Source: Paragonimus westermani (taxonomy: Eukaryota > Platyhelminthes > Trematoda > Plagiorchiida > Troglotrematidae). Taken from it: DNA of 64,000 nt. The position numbers were made by a program, and so were the translations under genes. Location: NCBI GenBank assembly GCA_008508345.1, contig QNGE01001327.1, positions 1 to 64,000 on the forward strand. The letters are read 5' to 3'. The stretch's first letter is position 1; the number at the start of each line of letters is the position of its first letter. Positions 1 through 12,884 of this stretch are shown here, piece by piece. Below the pieces are notes generated by a model. It was not told the DNA's origin. It made no database searches and saw only the letters and a program-made list of their open reading frames with translations.

Positions 1-3000
1 CGGACGCCATGGAAATAGAAAGCCCGATGAGGTTATCGTTTCCAGTTGATGAGCACTATAAATTCTAGATACCTGGGATCAACCATCCATTAGCTACATG
101 GGGCACTGATGGCGTGCATTGCGAGAAGACGCTGGGAATCTTGAAGGAAATTCGCCTACGATGGACGTGAATAAGGCTAAGGCCTCCCAAGACCGACCAC
201 AGCGTGTCTGTTCCCAATTTCCCTTCTGCCTGCAACTATTAATCTGCCCAACCGTAACCTCTCAACCACTTCCAAATGTTTTCCCTCTACCTTTTCACCG
301 GACGTGGACGCGAGCTGTGTGGCAGGAGTAAATGGGACCATTCGTGCTCGAATCAACGAGTCCAATTAACTGGGAAACCCATACATTATCGAAGTCAACA
401 CTCTGGTTGTCTTCTAGCGGGGCAGCCCTGTAGCGACCCTATTTGTTTATTGCTAACTGCGTTGAGGTAACAGTTAGCATTTGTACTCTGTCTTCTCCCC
501 CACATTTTGTATGCGCTTGAACGTTTGTTTGAACAAGTATGGTTACCGGCATGCCACCTGTGAACTCAAACGTTTCTGCTCCGGTGCCTGCTGGCTTGAC
601 GTTTAGCTGTACTAACGTTTCATCTCGCTTTTCGCTCGCTTTCGTCGACTTTACATGTCGAAAATATATTTCTTGTTTAACCGTTGCGTTGCTCGTACTT
701 TACCGTTCATAACCCGTCTGAATTCTAGAATAACGATACCGAATTTGCTCCCGAAATGTGTAACAGGTATGGCGAAAATTCTGGCCACATGTACACGTCA
801 CACTCGCAAATCCGAGAAGCAGCGTTCTTTCAAAGTGAGGGTTTTAACAATAGCTCTGTGGAAACGGGTGACGAAAACAAGTTCTAACAAAATGTTTAGT
901 AATTCATACATATGATTTGCACAACCAAAATCAAAATAACGCCAAAAGTGCAGCTTGCTACGTTACAAAACCTCATTTTGGATACCTCGCATGGTAACTT
1001 TGCGTCTACATCAAGGCACCAAACTGGTTGGCCTGGGTGAAGACCTTGCAAATGCGTTTTCAATAGGTGAATTGGCAATTCTCGACTGCTTATTTGTTTT
1101 CATTCAGTTTATTACCGATTGTTGATATTATGCTGAAACCGCAATGTTTTTACTTCTTTGTGTTTCAGTGAACGCATTAGCCATTCCGTTTGAGCGTTAT
1201 GCAACAGAATAGTCACAAATTGTGGTCTGTGTGATCAGAAGGAACGTTTGCGTACTAAGAACCGCTTTGAAAGCGACTTGTATTCATCAAACAGTTGAGA
1301 AATACCACCCCACGTCGCTGAAGGCATTAAAAATACTTTAATCAGACGGGATACCGTCTATGTTAGAAATCATTCGCATATAAGAATTGAGTTGTTACCC
1401 ACATTATAAAGGCATATTTTACACTTTAACCAGGACATTCTAAATTCTTTCAAGTGCAACTCAGACGATATTAGAAACTCACACACCAACGGTCTACGAG
1501 CGTGAACATGTGCGAGCTACGGATAATTTCCAGCGAGAGCAAACAAAGAGTTGCTTTGTTCAGCTCACACAAGCCAGTCACCTGACGTGTGTTTAAGCTG
1601 CAGACAGTATACATCAAGCAGACTCTCCTAATAACAAAGGCACAACACACAACCTCCTTTTTAGAAACTGTTACACATTGTATCCCGGACAAGCCAGTGA
1701 AATCTTCAAGTTGGTATGCAATGAACATTGCATTACCATAATGACCTGCTTGTTGTAGAGAAGTTGTGCCAGAGCGGAACCGAAAGATAACTTCGTCGAT
1801 TTTCCGGTTCACAGTGATCTTCAAAACTTGATGTCAAAAACACATGTCCGCAATTTCTTCCTGACTGTGCTTTCGGTTTGCAATCTGCGACGAACACTCC
1901 ACATGAAATTTCGTTCTTTCGATCGAGCCTTCATTTAGCGCTATCTTTCACGATAGGGTGAACGGCTTCTGCCAATCTCGAGCCCGCTGGAATTTATCGG
2001 AATAACGCTATCGTTCATGGCTGTAGCTTATATACTCGCAATGAACGACTGCGTGTGTCACCTGAAAGTCTTCGTTTCCGCAATGCTCGTGCCTGACATA
2101 CTTGGCCGATATAGCCGGGTTTTGAGCCATTTCTGAGTGGGTTTTTATTTCTGTCGGTTACCCTTACCGTAAAGACCACAAGCGGGTTGCGTTCGCCCAT
2201 GAGTACGCTCGAATATCACCCCGGGGTTAATTCGAAAATATCGTCGATAAACAGAACCTCTTTTCATGGCTACCTCTTCAGATACATTTTTGTGATCTGT
2301 TGAAGTAGTTACTTACGTTAGTTCTTTGGCAAATATCATGGGTTCGACGGAAAATCGGTGACCTTTTCTCCACTTTTCGTTTATTTCTTTCAAGCTGATC
2401 CATCTTCTCACATCCGAACTCTTCATGTCAGTGATTCCGAACCTTCCTTCCAAGGACTCCCACGACCAGTCGAGCCGAGTCTGCGAGAAATCACCCTACT
2501 CACGAGCATTAAGTTCGATGTATCATTAAAGCTTTATATCTTTTCCTTGCCGAAGCTTGTTATCGTGCAGGTTGTTCACCCCCACTACCCACTAGCCGAC
2601 TTCTGCTCATGTGTACATTGGCTTCACTTGTGCTTTAAAGCCCCTCCATCAGGTGGCTGGTTGTATTTGGTCGTGTTCACATGAATCGCTTGTGTCCGGA
2701 CTTGTAAATTTGGTAGATTCAACATCAAGGCTTGTTGGTAGTTTCTTATGATAAGTGTTACGGTATGGTTCTTGAGTCCCAAGGCTCTATCATTAAAAAA
2801 TTGCCATTGTGCCCGTCTTTCGTTTGTATCGGAATCGGTTGCTTATTAAACCTGAACTTTATAGACGCTTCTGCACTACAGACGCAACTATACCATATCC
2901 GACCTATAGAGATGTGTCGCAAACATTCTGGCCCTAGTTCGAGGAGTTACTGGACATCCGGACTTCGTCTATTGCAGTCATTAGCTCAAACCTTGAAATA

Positions 3001-4875
3001 AATGCCCACCACATTGTCTGCCCTGTTTCCAAATTAGCCAAGGTCACTGGGTATTGAAAGTCGGCTTCAATCATGCCAACTCGTACAGAAGGCACGACAG
3101 AAGATTTGTCAACTATCTGCCCGGAAGCATTACGTCGTCAGCGTTAACAGTGTGATAAATGGTCATTTGAGACATGGTGGCCTATCGCGTCGCAAAACAT
3201 GACATTTCAACTCCACGGAAGGGTAGATCTTTTAGGCTAAAATCTCACATCACGAACCTGTTGATTTTTCTGGACGGAGTTGGTAATGGAATTGATAAAG
3301 TTACTTATATTTTAGAACATTCGAATTTGCTAATCTTCCATTACATCTTATAAAAAAAGCAGCGACCAAACTAGCCCCAGCAGTGATTAAATCTATTGGG
3401 GTCAACCACGGTGTCAGGAGGTTTCATGTACACATGGAGGAAGATAGGTCACGTTTGGCGTTCTTCAGGATTGGTGTCGCCTAGAACTTGGCCCTAGGTA
3501 CGTCTCAGTTTTAGTGTAAGTGAATTGCCTAGGTTAGCTAATCAGCAATGAGTACTATATTTTCGTGGATGGTGTGGGAACAATTTGTCGTCCTGCGGCA
3601 ACCTCCATCAACAAAGATTTGATAGACCGCGTCACCCAGCTGTTTGGTGGAGAGTGCCGCTGAAAGCCAATAGTTTTAGGTAGTCGTCGGAGGTGAGAAT
3701 TGAATTAGTGCGCAGTCTCATACGAGGGGTTGGCCATCGTGTTATACAGAATGGTCGATATCATGAAAATTTAAAAAATTGAGGTGAGAAACTCTCTGAA
3801 GACCTTAACTCAGTGCATAGCAACTACTGATAGGCAGACAAGACGTTGTATCGGCTCAAGCAGACGGAGAATCAGGAATTCTGATCTTTCTGTATGAGTT
3901 GTGGTTTATACCACACATTTAAAACGACGAACATGAGTGTGATGTTCAGTTTGCACAGGGTAAGCGGGCGGTTGAAGTGGTATAAGGGAGACTCACAATG
4001 ATCTCCGTGAATCTCAAAGGACTGCATCGTCTTGGATAACTAGAATCCGATATTTCTCCACTCCAAAGAAGACGCGGGGGAGACGATCGGGTTAAAACTT
4101 TGAGGATTTTTCGTGGTGCGAAATCATCACTTTGTTTCCACAATGCGTTTGACTCTCCGAGGACGCAGGCTGCCAGCCAAACAATTCTCGCAACCTCAAC
4201 GACCACACCATTCAGCACTCAACTACCACTTTGTTAGCTATTCCTCCCGGCCACCCGCAAATATGGACTTTATTTTCCCTGCATTTTTCCAGCAAATTGC
4301 CTCGGTTTTGCTCACCCTGCATTCTATCAGAAAATGTGCGGAAATTTGGGACATTCCTCAGACAAGGCTTTCTCATATGATATTTTGCAACCTACTTCCC
4401 CATCTGTCATGAATGTTTTGGCGGTTTGAATGTTGTACCTAACAAGACGTCTATACATTTGCTAGTGATCAGCGCAAGATCGTCGGTTACTAAGATGCGC
4501 AGTTTCAAGTCCTCCGTCTATTAATCTTATCCCCATATCCTTCTCGTGACTGAGACGTGGTGGTCACCTGGCACTCCAGACAGTCGGATGAGCATCGTGA
4601 GATATCACGTTTTGTAGGGATCATCTCAGAGCACAAGGTGATGAATGCACCATTTACATAATACTTATTGTAACAATTGGTATAACAATTGATGTGCCTA
4701 TTCATCACAAAATCGAAGACTCGTTGTGGTTAATGGTCTCTATTGTTTCCCGCGAGCAACTCACAGGATGCATTTACTGACCGCTTAATGCTGCTAGCGA
4801 TGGTTTGACTGACCGTGTGGAGATAGTGAATCATGTGTCCAACACACCTGATAACTAATAGTTAGTGAGGTTAAC
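1..4875. other. Unrecognised sequence, no supported gene
   Basis: Reading both strands I see only short open frames (117 residues at most) with no domain I recognise, no LTR pair and no tRNA-like box. Some stretches look like old repeat (for example 3.9-4.4 kb), but I could not match them to any other part of the window. It is best treated as intergenic or intronic flatworm DNA. Confidence 0.5.
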
Positions 4876-5285
4876 ATGCCTAATATCTCCAAGACCTCAT
4901 TCTCTGCTCTGGCAAAACAGGTCGAATTCCTTCCATGCATTCAACCGAATGGTTGGAATCAACATATCCTAAGGCCCACCATACAGAGGCATATGTTGGA
5001 TCTCATATTAGACATAGGTATCTCGTGTGTGGAGATATTTGTTCTACAACACTTTTCACGGGGCGACCACGAAGTCGCCAAATGTCTGTTTGATTTAAAT
5101 ATAGCTATCGAACCGACGGCTGTATTCAACGGCTTAATCAAATTCATCGATTGAAACGCCTTCTTCTCACTAATTAAATCCTTAAATTGGAATACATTCT
5201 TATTCACAGCAGGCTCGAGCGTAGCGGCCGGAGAATTTATCAAACATCTGAAATCTTGTGTAACTGATCTGGCTCCCATAAAGTC
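4876..5285 (+). pseudogene. Non-LTR retrotransposon endonuclease C-terminus and linker (fragment)
   Basis: The frame from 4876 carries the end of an APE-type endonuclease as found in CR1/RTE-like elements. There is an LDL motif (residues 41-43), then a run of hydrophobic strands, then a G-D-H motif (63-65) where the family has the catalytic S-D-H. A TGA at 5152-5154 falls where a Trp would be expected. Beyond it the same frame continues to about 5285 as the linker that normally precedes the reverse transcriptase. No RT follows, so this is an isolated 5' fragment. What is seen is the motif order; the family assignment is from memory of such elements. A 214-residue frame on the opposite strand over this region looks like a shadow. 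Confidence 0.6.
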
Positions 5286-6184
5286 GTGACGCGTTGGCTC
5301 GTATGCACAAGGAAGAAACCGTAATACAAAGAGTCTGACGGACTTGAAATCCTGAAGTCGAGGTACGGAACTATACCTGATTTCTCCCTGGTGGTGCAGA
5401 TGAGTAAAGTGTCGAATGTCACTTCTGGTCATGGTTTCCACTTTTCCAGCTTCACCGTTCACAATGCTTTTTTTCGTCAAAGCGCATGCCAAGTCAACCG
5501 TATCCCTATGGCCTGTTTGCATTATCCCCTGATCGCCACGTATTTCAAACTGCCCCATGCGTTCACTCCGTTTGCCATACCCATTCCGTTTGTCCACACT
5601 CATCAGCCTCCAATGTTACGTTGGAGGATAGGCGGGGCTTCTTTATAATTCGACCTATCAAGGTGGTGCAGCGGTCGCAACCATCTCTGCGGTGGGTCAA
5701 AGGGGCTCTGATTCATAACTGAACGACTTTTCTGTATTCAAACATCAAAGAATATGCAAACATCATAATTGCATATATCCCTCTTTCGCAATTAAACAGA
5801 GGTGGGTGCACCTTGTGAAGTAAAGATGAAGGCGCGAGCTCCAGGGGCACGACCGCCATGCGATTATACTGCGGTCTTGGATGTACCTCGAAGTCCGGTT
5901 TGGGCACTTCCGCACGGCTACGCTTCCCGCTGAAACAACTCTTATGGACGATGATCTGTAAACCGGCTTGATACAGCAATTCGGCTGCCGTAGGTCCATA
6001 GTGTATCCTGAAACGAAAAACTCAGGTATCACTCTTTAGCGCTGTTTACTTGTTGCTCTGCGTTAGCAGCCTACAATCACGGGATTTAGGGGGCATCAAA
6101 CATTCCAGACATCGTTGATACCTTCATGTAACCATATGGTGGCAACTGATCGTACGACTTTTCTAGGGATCCTGGCTAAAACCG
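5286..6184. other. Unrecognised sequence
   Basis: No supported gene. A hairpin followed by a hammerhead-like core lies on the minus strand at about 5,585-5,635 (see findings). The open frames here have no recognisable domain. Confidence 0.4.
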
Positions 6185-6430
6185 TGTTATGCCACTTGCC
6201 CGTTCTGTGCGCACGATTCTGCGTGCGCCTGTCTTAGCATGCTTAGTGAAAACTCGTTGCCACTCTCTTTATTCCACCACCTAGTTGCAAACATCGAGCG
6301 CCTTCACATTCCCCAACCAGCCATCCACTAGTCCATTCTTTACGGTCGCCTGTAGGGGACCTTTTCCGATGCTGCTTAACGCACTCCAGGACCTCGGGCA
6401 CTTTCCCCTAAGCGCATCTTCTAGTGCAGT
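6185..6430 (+). repeat. LTR-like fragment related to the 3' flank of Gypsy element C
   Basis: The stretch starting near 6,195 (around 'gcacgattctgcgtgcg') aligns with 35,840-36,060, including a shared purine/pyrimidine pattern up to about 6,430. The second copy lies directly after the integrase remnant of element C, so this is probably a degenerate solo LTR or LTR piece of that family. There is no coding sequence next to it. Identity is moderate by eye. Confidence 0.45.
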
Positions 6431-7229
6431 CGGGTGAACTGCAACTCATCTCGCGCTTCTCACTCATCCTGGTTACTGCCGTTGTTCCCACACTACGATA
6501 CAGCTAACTATTCACCGCTCTTCCAAACACCACATTTCCATCGCCTTCCAGGAAAACAGCTTCAAGTTTCCAGTAGATCGGTGTTACGCGCATGCCCGCT
6601 CTTCTACTGTAGGCCAACTTGGTCGGTCACAGTAGGCCAACAGTCAGACAGCACCGACGCACTGCTGTGGTCAGTCGGGAATGCAACGTCACTCATGGGC
6701 ATCCGTACTACTGACAAACGCCAGTACATGCAGCGGTGGAAACAAGCGCTTAGCACTGACTGCATTCAAAATGACGCCTTACACTACGTCTTCAACTGGA
6801 AATACGCCTTCCATCACTGTCAGAGCAAGAAGCTGTGAAGTTAGACCTCGTGAGGTAAGCCCACGCAGCATATTTCAACGGCCATCCATATGTCTACTTT
6901 CATCCCACGTTCAGCTGCCACAACCGCAAGTTCCATAGTACCAGTTCATCGATTCCATCTTCACAAACTGTGTCCTACAATGAGTGAGTGCCGTACGCAT
7001 ACTTCACGCATACATTTCGCTATCATTCATGGCGCTCGGAAGTGACTTCCGGCACCAGATTTACTGCGTGACGTCTGCCCTTGAAACAAAACAGACCACC
7101 AACTTGGGACGTATGCTTATCACCAGATGCTACGGATTGCGCAGCAAGCATTCCTCAGGTTCCAAGGGCAACAGCCGCTTCAACCGGTATACTCACGTTT
7201 TAAAGTCATACTAGTCAAGTCATCAAACG
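6431..7229. other. Unrecognised sequence
   Basis: Contains an open frame of 134 residues (6434-6838, plus) with no recognised domain. Its Ser/Thr-rich composition could suit the leader or gag of a retroelement, but nothing proves it. Confidence 0.35.
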
Positions 7230-7700
7230 GAGTGGTCGGGAAAATGGAATGAACGCATGAGGTAGGTTAAAATACGTGGCATACATGGGCTAATGCAACC
7301 AAGCCATGCGTGAAAGCAAACAGTGTGAGCGGTTAAGCTGAAAACGTGAAGCTCATTAATGGAAGTGCCATTTGAGATTCTCATAGACATTTGATTGTCC
7401 GGCACATTTCTGATGCCACCAACGGCAACAATTGTTACACTGGATCCAGTCCACCAAGTTCCCACCCTCCAAGTCTTCTCGGTCTCATCCCGAACAACGT
7501 CGGTCGTCCGCCGAGGGGATGGGTGTTCGATGGACGTCATGCTCCCATTTTTGCGACTAACTTGGAGGCTGAGTTGCCGTGAATATGATGCAAATAGACG
7601 CCGCTCGCAGACTCCGTATCGTCCATTATTGTTGGCTGCTTTCCAAACCCTACTCTAGTGGACGTCTGTTGGATGCATTGCTCCCTGCTCTCAGATCGAG
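7230..7700 (-). repeat. Dispersed repeat R3, copy 1
   Basis: About 450 bp that aligns end to end with 37,940-38,420. The best-conserved block is around 'gatgccaccaacgg' (7,411), and a second lies near the 'ccgtatcgtccat' motif (7,613). In the other copy the minus strand carries an AATAAA signal within the matching part, which suggests the 3' end or LTR of a transcribed retroelement in minus orientation. No open frame is conserved between the two copies, so it is probably non-coding. Confidence 0.55.
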
Positions 7701-8416
7701 AACTTGGCGTTGATGGCTGGGATACATGAAGTTGATTGGATATGTGCTTTGGAACCGCGGGGGCAAAACTTGCAGATGACTCTACGAACACTTCCGTTTG
7801 ATGTAGCTATATCCAAAAAATTTCCAGCGCTCTCAATACCCACGTATACTCTTCACCGGGCATGCAACTGACAACCTCACAAATGTTCGAAGTGAGGTTC
7901 CCAGTTTCCATCAGTTTGCTCGCCTTACTTCTTACTTATCCCACAACAAGACGCCGCGAAAGTGCAGCGTCCACTGTGGTGCTTTGGGAATAGTCCAGTA
8001 ATAACCACCTGCTGTTTCGTAATGAATCTAACGCCTTAATTAGGTCGTTATTGCAACACCACACAAGGTGCCTACATGGTAGCTCCCGATTATCGGAGAT
8101 AGAACACATGCAGGATCTATGACCCTCATTGCTAACAACGTGTCTATCGAAACAAGTTACTTTTCCCGGTTACATGTTCGACACGCAAACATTCTTCTAT
8201 CTGCTTCCCGCAGCCATCCTCAGTGCATGCGTGGTAGGCTGTTCGAATGCACTGATGCTGCTCATCCCACACGCAGAACGTCGATTCCTGACTCAGGGAA
8301 TTGTAACCACCTGCCTGAATTTAGCCCCCAAGCGCCCACTCCAATTCAGTAGTTTCTCCACGCAGTCGAATAACGCAGAACTCGGTGGTGAGTTACCTTT
8401 GATATATATTAGCCAC
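7701..8416. other. Unrecognised sequence
   Basis: Downstream flank, in its own orientation, of the MULE remnant. No terminal inverted repeat was identified by eye and no coding domain was found. Confidence 0.35.
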
Positions 8417-9420
8417 CTATACTCTATTATTCATTCCATGTCCATGGTGCACAATACCACGTCTTGCGTACGTGGCTCCGTGTTCATTCATGGACAATGA
8501 GCAAGTTGTTATACACTCACCAACCACTATCTTATTATTGTTTATGCTGATAACTGTCCCATTAAACTTCTCTTTGGAATTGCAATACAAAGAATAACTC
8601 TTTTCCTCTACGAGAAAGTTCTTTTCTTCCGTAGATATTTCCTCCAACTGTCTACATCTGTCATCCATATTCCGTTTCATACGAAATGAACAGAACAAAG
8701 TCTTAGCATTCGGAAAATATTCTTGTAAACGTTTCCGTTGTGCCGGATGCCTGTCCACTACAATCGTCCAAACATTCCCTGTTGGCATCAATTGGTTAGA
8801 ACGTTCCAACATGAATTTATACCGAAGCAAACTTTCGTTGGATGAGAAACCACAAAAAACATCTATCCTCACAGTTGCAATCTGCAACAACAACCTGCCA
8901 TTAACGGTAGGCTCCGTTGTTGCAGTCAACCGTGGAATCTGCCATCATAACAGCTCCATACTTCACCGGAAGTCATTGAAGTCTCGCCATCGTGAAGGAT
9001 AAACAGTTTGCCTTTATCGTCCGTTCACAAGTACCAAGATGCATCGCGTTCTAACATCGTCCGTGTGATCTCTGGATCTTAGTTTGGATGTTCTCGCAAT
9101 CGCTTCCTTCGCCTCAACAAACTTACCCCACTACAATTCCTCGCTCTATCATATTTATGCCCGACGTGACCGACGGCTTCATGGGTCATGTGTAAACTTT
9201 CCAACAACCTACACACAGCTTCCTTCGAAGCAATTTCCAGCCTACGGTAGAATAGATAAACTGCTGGATCGACCGACATTGCCCGGTAATTGTAAACCAG
9301 GTAGCTGTGAGATATACGCGGATCTCCCTCCTTATTGGACACATGGATAGCGTGTGGACATTGAAAATCTTCAAACCTGCAAGGCCATGCCACCATACGG
9401 AAAACATACAAAACACTCAC
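8417..9420 (-). pseudogene. MULE-type DNA transposase remnant
   Basis: Two minus-strand frames (9420-9079 and 8929-8417) separated by stops make one decayed gene of the Mutator-like/FAR1 transposase type. In the second, residues 57-68 read as a V-V-D-R-x-P-A-Q block and 72-82 as F-P-N-A-x-x-L-x-C-x-F. That is the signature of the second catalytic Asp and the C-x-F-H motif of the MULE fold, with the usual His replaced by Arg. The upstream frame supplies the helical N-terminal part. The SWIM zinc finger expected after the core was not found. Such transposases cut and paste DNA between terminal inverted repeats; this copy is broken by stops around 8,930-9,080 and cannot be active. The family call rests on motif recognition, not on a search. 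Confidence 0.65.
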
Positions 9421-10429
9421 CTGTGAGTTGCACCTTCAGTTAACCTACTCTTTCGAGTATAGTGCGCGCAGCAAAGGTAATACTACTTGCAAATTGTACA
9501 TTCCGGAGTATTTTTCCGAATTCCGGCAGCACTGTGCACGTGCGTTAGAATTTATCGGAAAGTAACTCGTTCTTGTTTCCAACTGAAATATTCGCAGCTT
9601 ATTAATGAATGCAGCGAACGAGTCACAGCAAAAACCCTTGCAGTGTCTGCAGTTCATATCAGTAGTTCAACATCCGTTTATATATATATTTCTACATACT
9701 GCTTCGTCAACTTCATCTGTACACTTGTTTAAAAGCATTGGCATCATTTTTCAAATGTGGTTGCCACCAAGATGAAAACGGCAGTTACCGCTGAACGTCT
9801 CACTCTTCCCCATTTGTGTGCACGGTTGGGCTGTTGAAGTAATCGCAGGGCGGAACTTCCAGCTCCGTGCACTTGTTGATCTAACATCTCCGAAAGTTTG
9901 TCATCACACGTCGCGTGTGGAATTACCTATCAGCCGTCGTCCAAACCTACCCCTTGGCTCTATTCTTCTCCAGGGCGAGAACCCATCCAATTCACCAGAT
10001 TTTCACATGTCAGTGAGTCTTTCTATTATCTGAACACGTTTCCTTTTATTTGTATGCACACCTTTCACACAAATGCGTCACCGTAACAGCATCCACCGGT
10101 GTTACCATATTTTAGCCATTATTATCATCTGACTGATTAGGCCACTGCATCATCAGGAAGGTGGGCTCGAATAACTCCGCTGAGGTCTATCGGTTCCGAA
10201 ATGTTATGCAGAACCGGTTATCTGCTGACCAACATACCTACACTCAAACATATACCACGCACCTGCCAGTAGACAGCCATCACATCTAAATCTGCCAGCA
10301 AACACCTCATAGCCATCAGCCCACTATCATGCTTAAGAGTGTTCTGCAATTCCTAGACGTTGGCTCCTCATTTCATATAGTTCAATTTCAATTAAAACAA
10401 ATGGGAGTTGCGTCTTCTCATCATTCAAA
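9421..10429. other. Unrecognised sequence
   Basis: No supported gene. Around 10,113-10,135 there is a short 'gccattattatc' tail-like stretch, similar to 30,193, which may be the 3' end of a non-LTR repeat. Confidence 0.3.
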
Positions 10430-10750
10430 ATGATTATTGGAATGGGTCAATTGCACACTTATTCGGGTGTTGTTGAAACGGAAAACTGTTTGGAGAGTTC
10501 TGACGTTTGGTGCCTCGCAAAATCTGATTTGAGTGAGAAGGAGGAGGCTGCTTTCCTTCTACAATTCATCAGTACGGTGGCTAACGCCCTTGTCAAAACC
10601 TTGACTTTTCCAGAGTCACCAATCCGTAATTCCTCTCCGACGCTAAAGAAAATATTCCTCCAACGTTATAAACCGTTGAACTTTGTAGCAGTTGAAAGAG
10701 TCAAGTTCAGTGTGGTAAGTCAGTCACGCAGTGATCATAATAACTACTGA
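10430..10750 (+). pseudogene. Gypsy gag N-terminal fragment
   Basis: A 106-residue frame with the layout of the capsid-like region of Ty3/Gypsy gag: an alternating helical stretch around residues 39-60, a Pro-containing turn, then 'LKKIFLQRYKP' and 'VERVKF' near the end. The last 40 residues recur on the minus strand at 32,324-32,455 (about three quarters identical in DNA), beside element C, so both derive from the same gag. Normally this part continues into a motif like the one at 32,530-32,700. Here it ends at a stop at 10,748. No LTR was found next to it. Confidence 0.5.
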
Positions 10751-10924
10751 TTTCGATAATCACATCCATTTACTGGTGATGAACAAACCGAATAATGCCC
10801 AGTCAGTATTCACTATTTAAAAAACCCATCGACAATAAACCAAATACACTCGGCGCGTTGATCCCAATTATTGGCGTCTACCCTGAAAAATATGTAGAAA
10901 ACCAAAATCATCTAAGAGGTACAA

Positions 10925-11095
10925 GTGAATGTGACTATCAAAATATTATTTATTATGGTCGCTATACAGTTGCACATTCACGATGATTTTGGTTATGTTT
11001 TACTCTTTTGTTTTAGTCAAGCTATCCATTTTGTGATATCCGTCCCGAGGCTGAAATCACAACTTGCTCAGTGCCTAGATAGCTTGAGTTAATAA
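10925..11095. repeat. Dispersed repeat R2, copy 1
   Basis: Matches 30,205-30,375: the blocks 'cgatgattttggtt' and 'ttttgttttagtcaagcta', and a third ending near 'tagcttga', are shared in the same order. The first 40 bases also match 32,312-32,355. The left end has hairpin potential around 'gactatcaaaat'. It is non-coding; element type unknown. Confidence 0.55.
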
Positions 11096-11400
11096 TAATG
11101 GTATATTTCTCAACGCATTTGTGAGAAACACGCTCAGGAGTGAGTGATCAATGTGCATATTTTAAAGCCACATGCGCCTTTAACTACCACAGCTTTAAAA
11201 TTGTACAATGAGTCAGCTATGCAGACGAAGCAGCAAAACAGACATTGTAGGAGAGAAAAATTTCACGTCAAGAAGACAGAATTGAGATACATGCTCTTAA
11301 GACGATAATACTCGGGACTTATAGAATTTGATCAAACAGTTGACTTGTTGCATCAATTAAGACTCCAGATATTCACTGGCCTCATGGTCAGGGTCGCATA
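11089..11400 (-). repeat. Repeat R1, copy 1 (non-LTR 3' end)
   Basis: On the minus strand this repeat ends in a TTATTATTA-type tail. Its terminal block 'tatatttctcaacgcat' (plus sense) is shared with 12,898 and 16,550. The simple TTA tail and variable 5' extent fit the 3' end of a 5'-truncated non-LTR element or a SINE using its machinery. Confidence 0.45.
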
Positions 11401-12884
11401 ACGCGCATCCGAAACCAGCAGGCGCGTACGAATTAAACTAGAATTGTGTAACAAGGCGTGCCGCTATGTTGTCGGTGCCGTTTAAGCTTACGTTTGTGTA
11501 ATTCGTGTGCATGGCTCACTGGGCTTTTGGTTCATGCTCGTTCGTATTGTTTCTCATTTCAGGACTGCTGTTCGAACACCTACTTCGGAAGAACGCTGTT
11601 CCCTGATGCCTCCATATTGCTTCAGATTCGGGCCACAATTGCTACAGAGCGTCAGAGCGGAGGCGGTCGGTCTGCGTGTTACATCTTGCCAAGAAAGGTG
11701 TTTGGAGCATGGAGGGGAAGCACTGTCAGTGAATTCCATCATTGTTCTATGAAGATAGTCTCAGCAAATTGTGTAGAGAATTTTCCCAGGAGGAGATATA
11801 GAAAAGCACTTACTTTTGTAGGGGAACAGATGGACCTCGTGACTGAATTTCGTCCTTCGCTCAAAATCCAAAGAATTTTGCGGTACTCGCGAACTGCTCA
11901 TCCGTTGCGGGATTTTGGGTGTCCGGGGGTGGAATGTTCTCTCGTGTGAGACGTACTAGTGAAATCGAGAATGGGAAGGAAAGTCACACAATAAACGGGT
12001 GAACGAAAGCTGACTATGTGAGCTATGACGAACAATTGAACATGTTACTTTCTGACATAACCTCTTATTTGGCGTTAACATCATGGTGTTAATTGATGGA
12101 ACCTATATACCACATGTGAACAGTTGTCATAAAATAACGTGAAAAGAGAATGATTATCAGCTTTCTTCGGTATATGATTGCTGCCGAATTTAGATGTCAA
12201 TTTTCACTGTACGGGCGGCTCATAGAATGGAGTGTTCGACAACACCGAGAAGTTGCCAGCTGATCTATCAGGTGTAGAAAGTGGGAGAGTTGCATCGCGA
12301 GGTTTTTATATAGTCATGAGGCAAACCGGTTATGTTTCTTTTTTCCTCTTAAACAGCTTCACAACGTATAGTAGTTTACAGTACACACACAAGCAGTCAC
12401 TAAGTACGGAGTAAGAGCGTACCGGGGTGACTGGGTTATTATTAACAGGCGCGTCCGTGCTGAGACCTGCACGTGTTGACTATAGGCATGATTTGTTGTT
12501 CATGGGTAGGTGTAAAACCATAACTGTGTACAAGATCTATCATGTAATGAATAACTTTGATCAGTTCGTGTTTCTCTGTACACCCTATTTTCCAGGGTCA
12601 ACGCCGATACCTGGGTAAACGCCCTGAGTTCTTTTTTGCTTCATTGTCCATTGCTTTTATATAGAGAATACGGACTGGCCAATACTGCTACCTTGGTGAG
12701 GTGGTTGAGCTTGTGTACTGTGCTGATCCATTGGGCTATGCTGACTAAGACTCCGGTCATTCCAGGTGTAACCTGGTCAGACAGGCCAAAGGGGAGCAGT
12801 CAGCGGAGAAGCGGTTACACTCATAGGATTTTGTGTCGCAATAATGACCGCGTAGGAGTGCTTAGGTAATGAGGCACAGTCTGA
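11401..12884. other. Mostly unrecognised; short match to element C flank
   Basis: A 163-residue frame at 11458-11949 has no recognised domain. The stretch 12,597-12,690 aligns with 32,440-32,525, which lies between the inverted gag piece and the gag of element C. It is therefore probably a fragment of the same Gypsy family. Confidence 0.35.

Noticed and set aside
2358..2684. 108-residue plus-strand frame
   Set aside because: Hydrophobic but without start context, splice sites or a known domain.
4959..5603. 214-residue open frame on the minus strand
   Set aside because: It lies antisense to the non-LTR endonuclease and linker, which have recognisable motifs; the minus frame has none.
11458..11949. 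163-residue open frame, plus strand
   Set aside because: No recognised domain, no splice or promoter context and no repeat partner; overlapping frames are also open.
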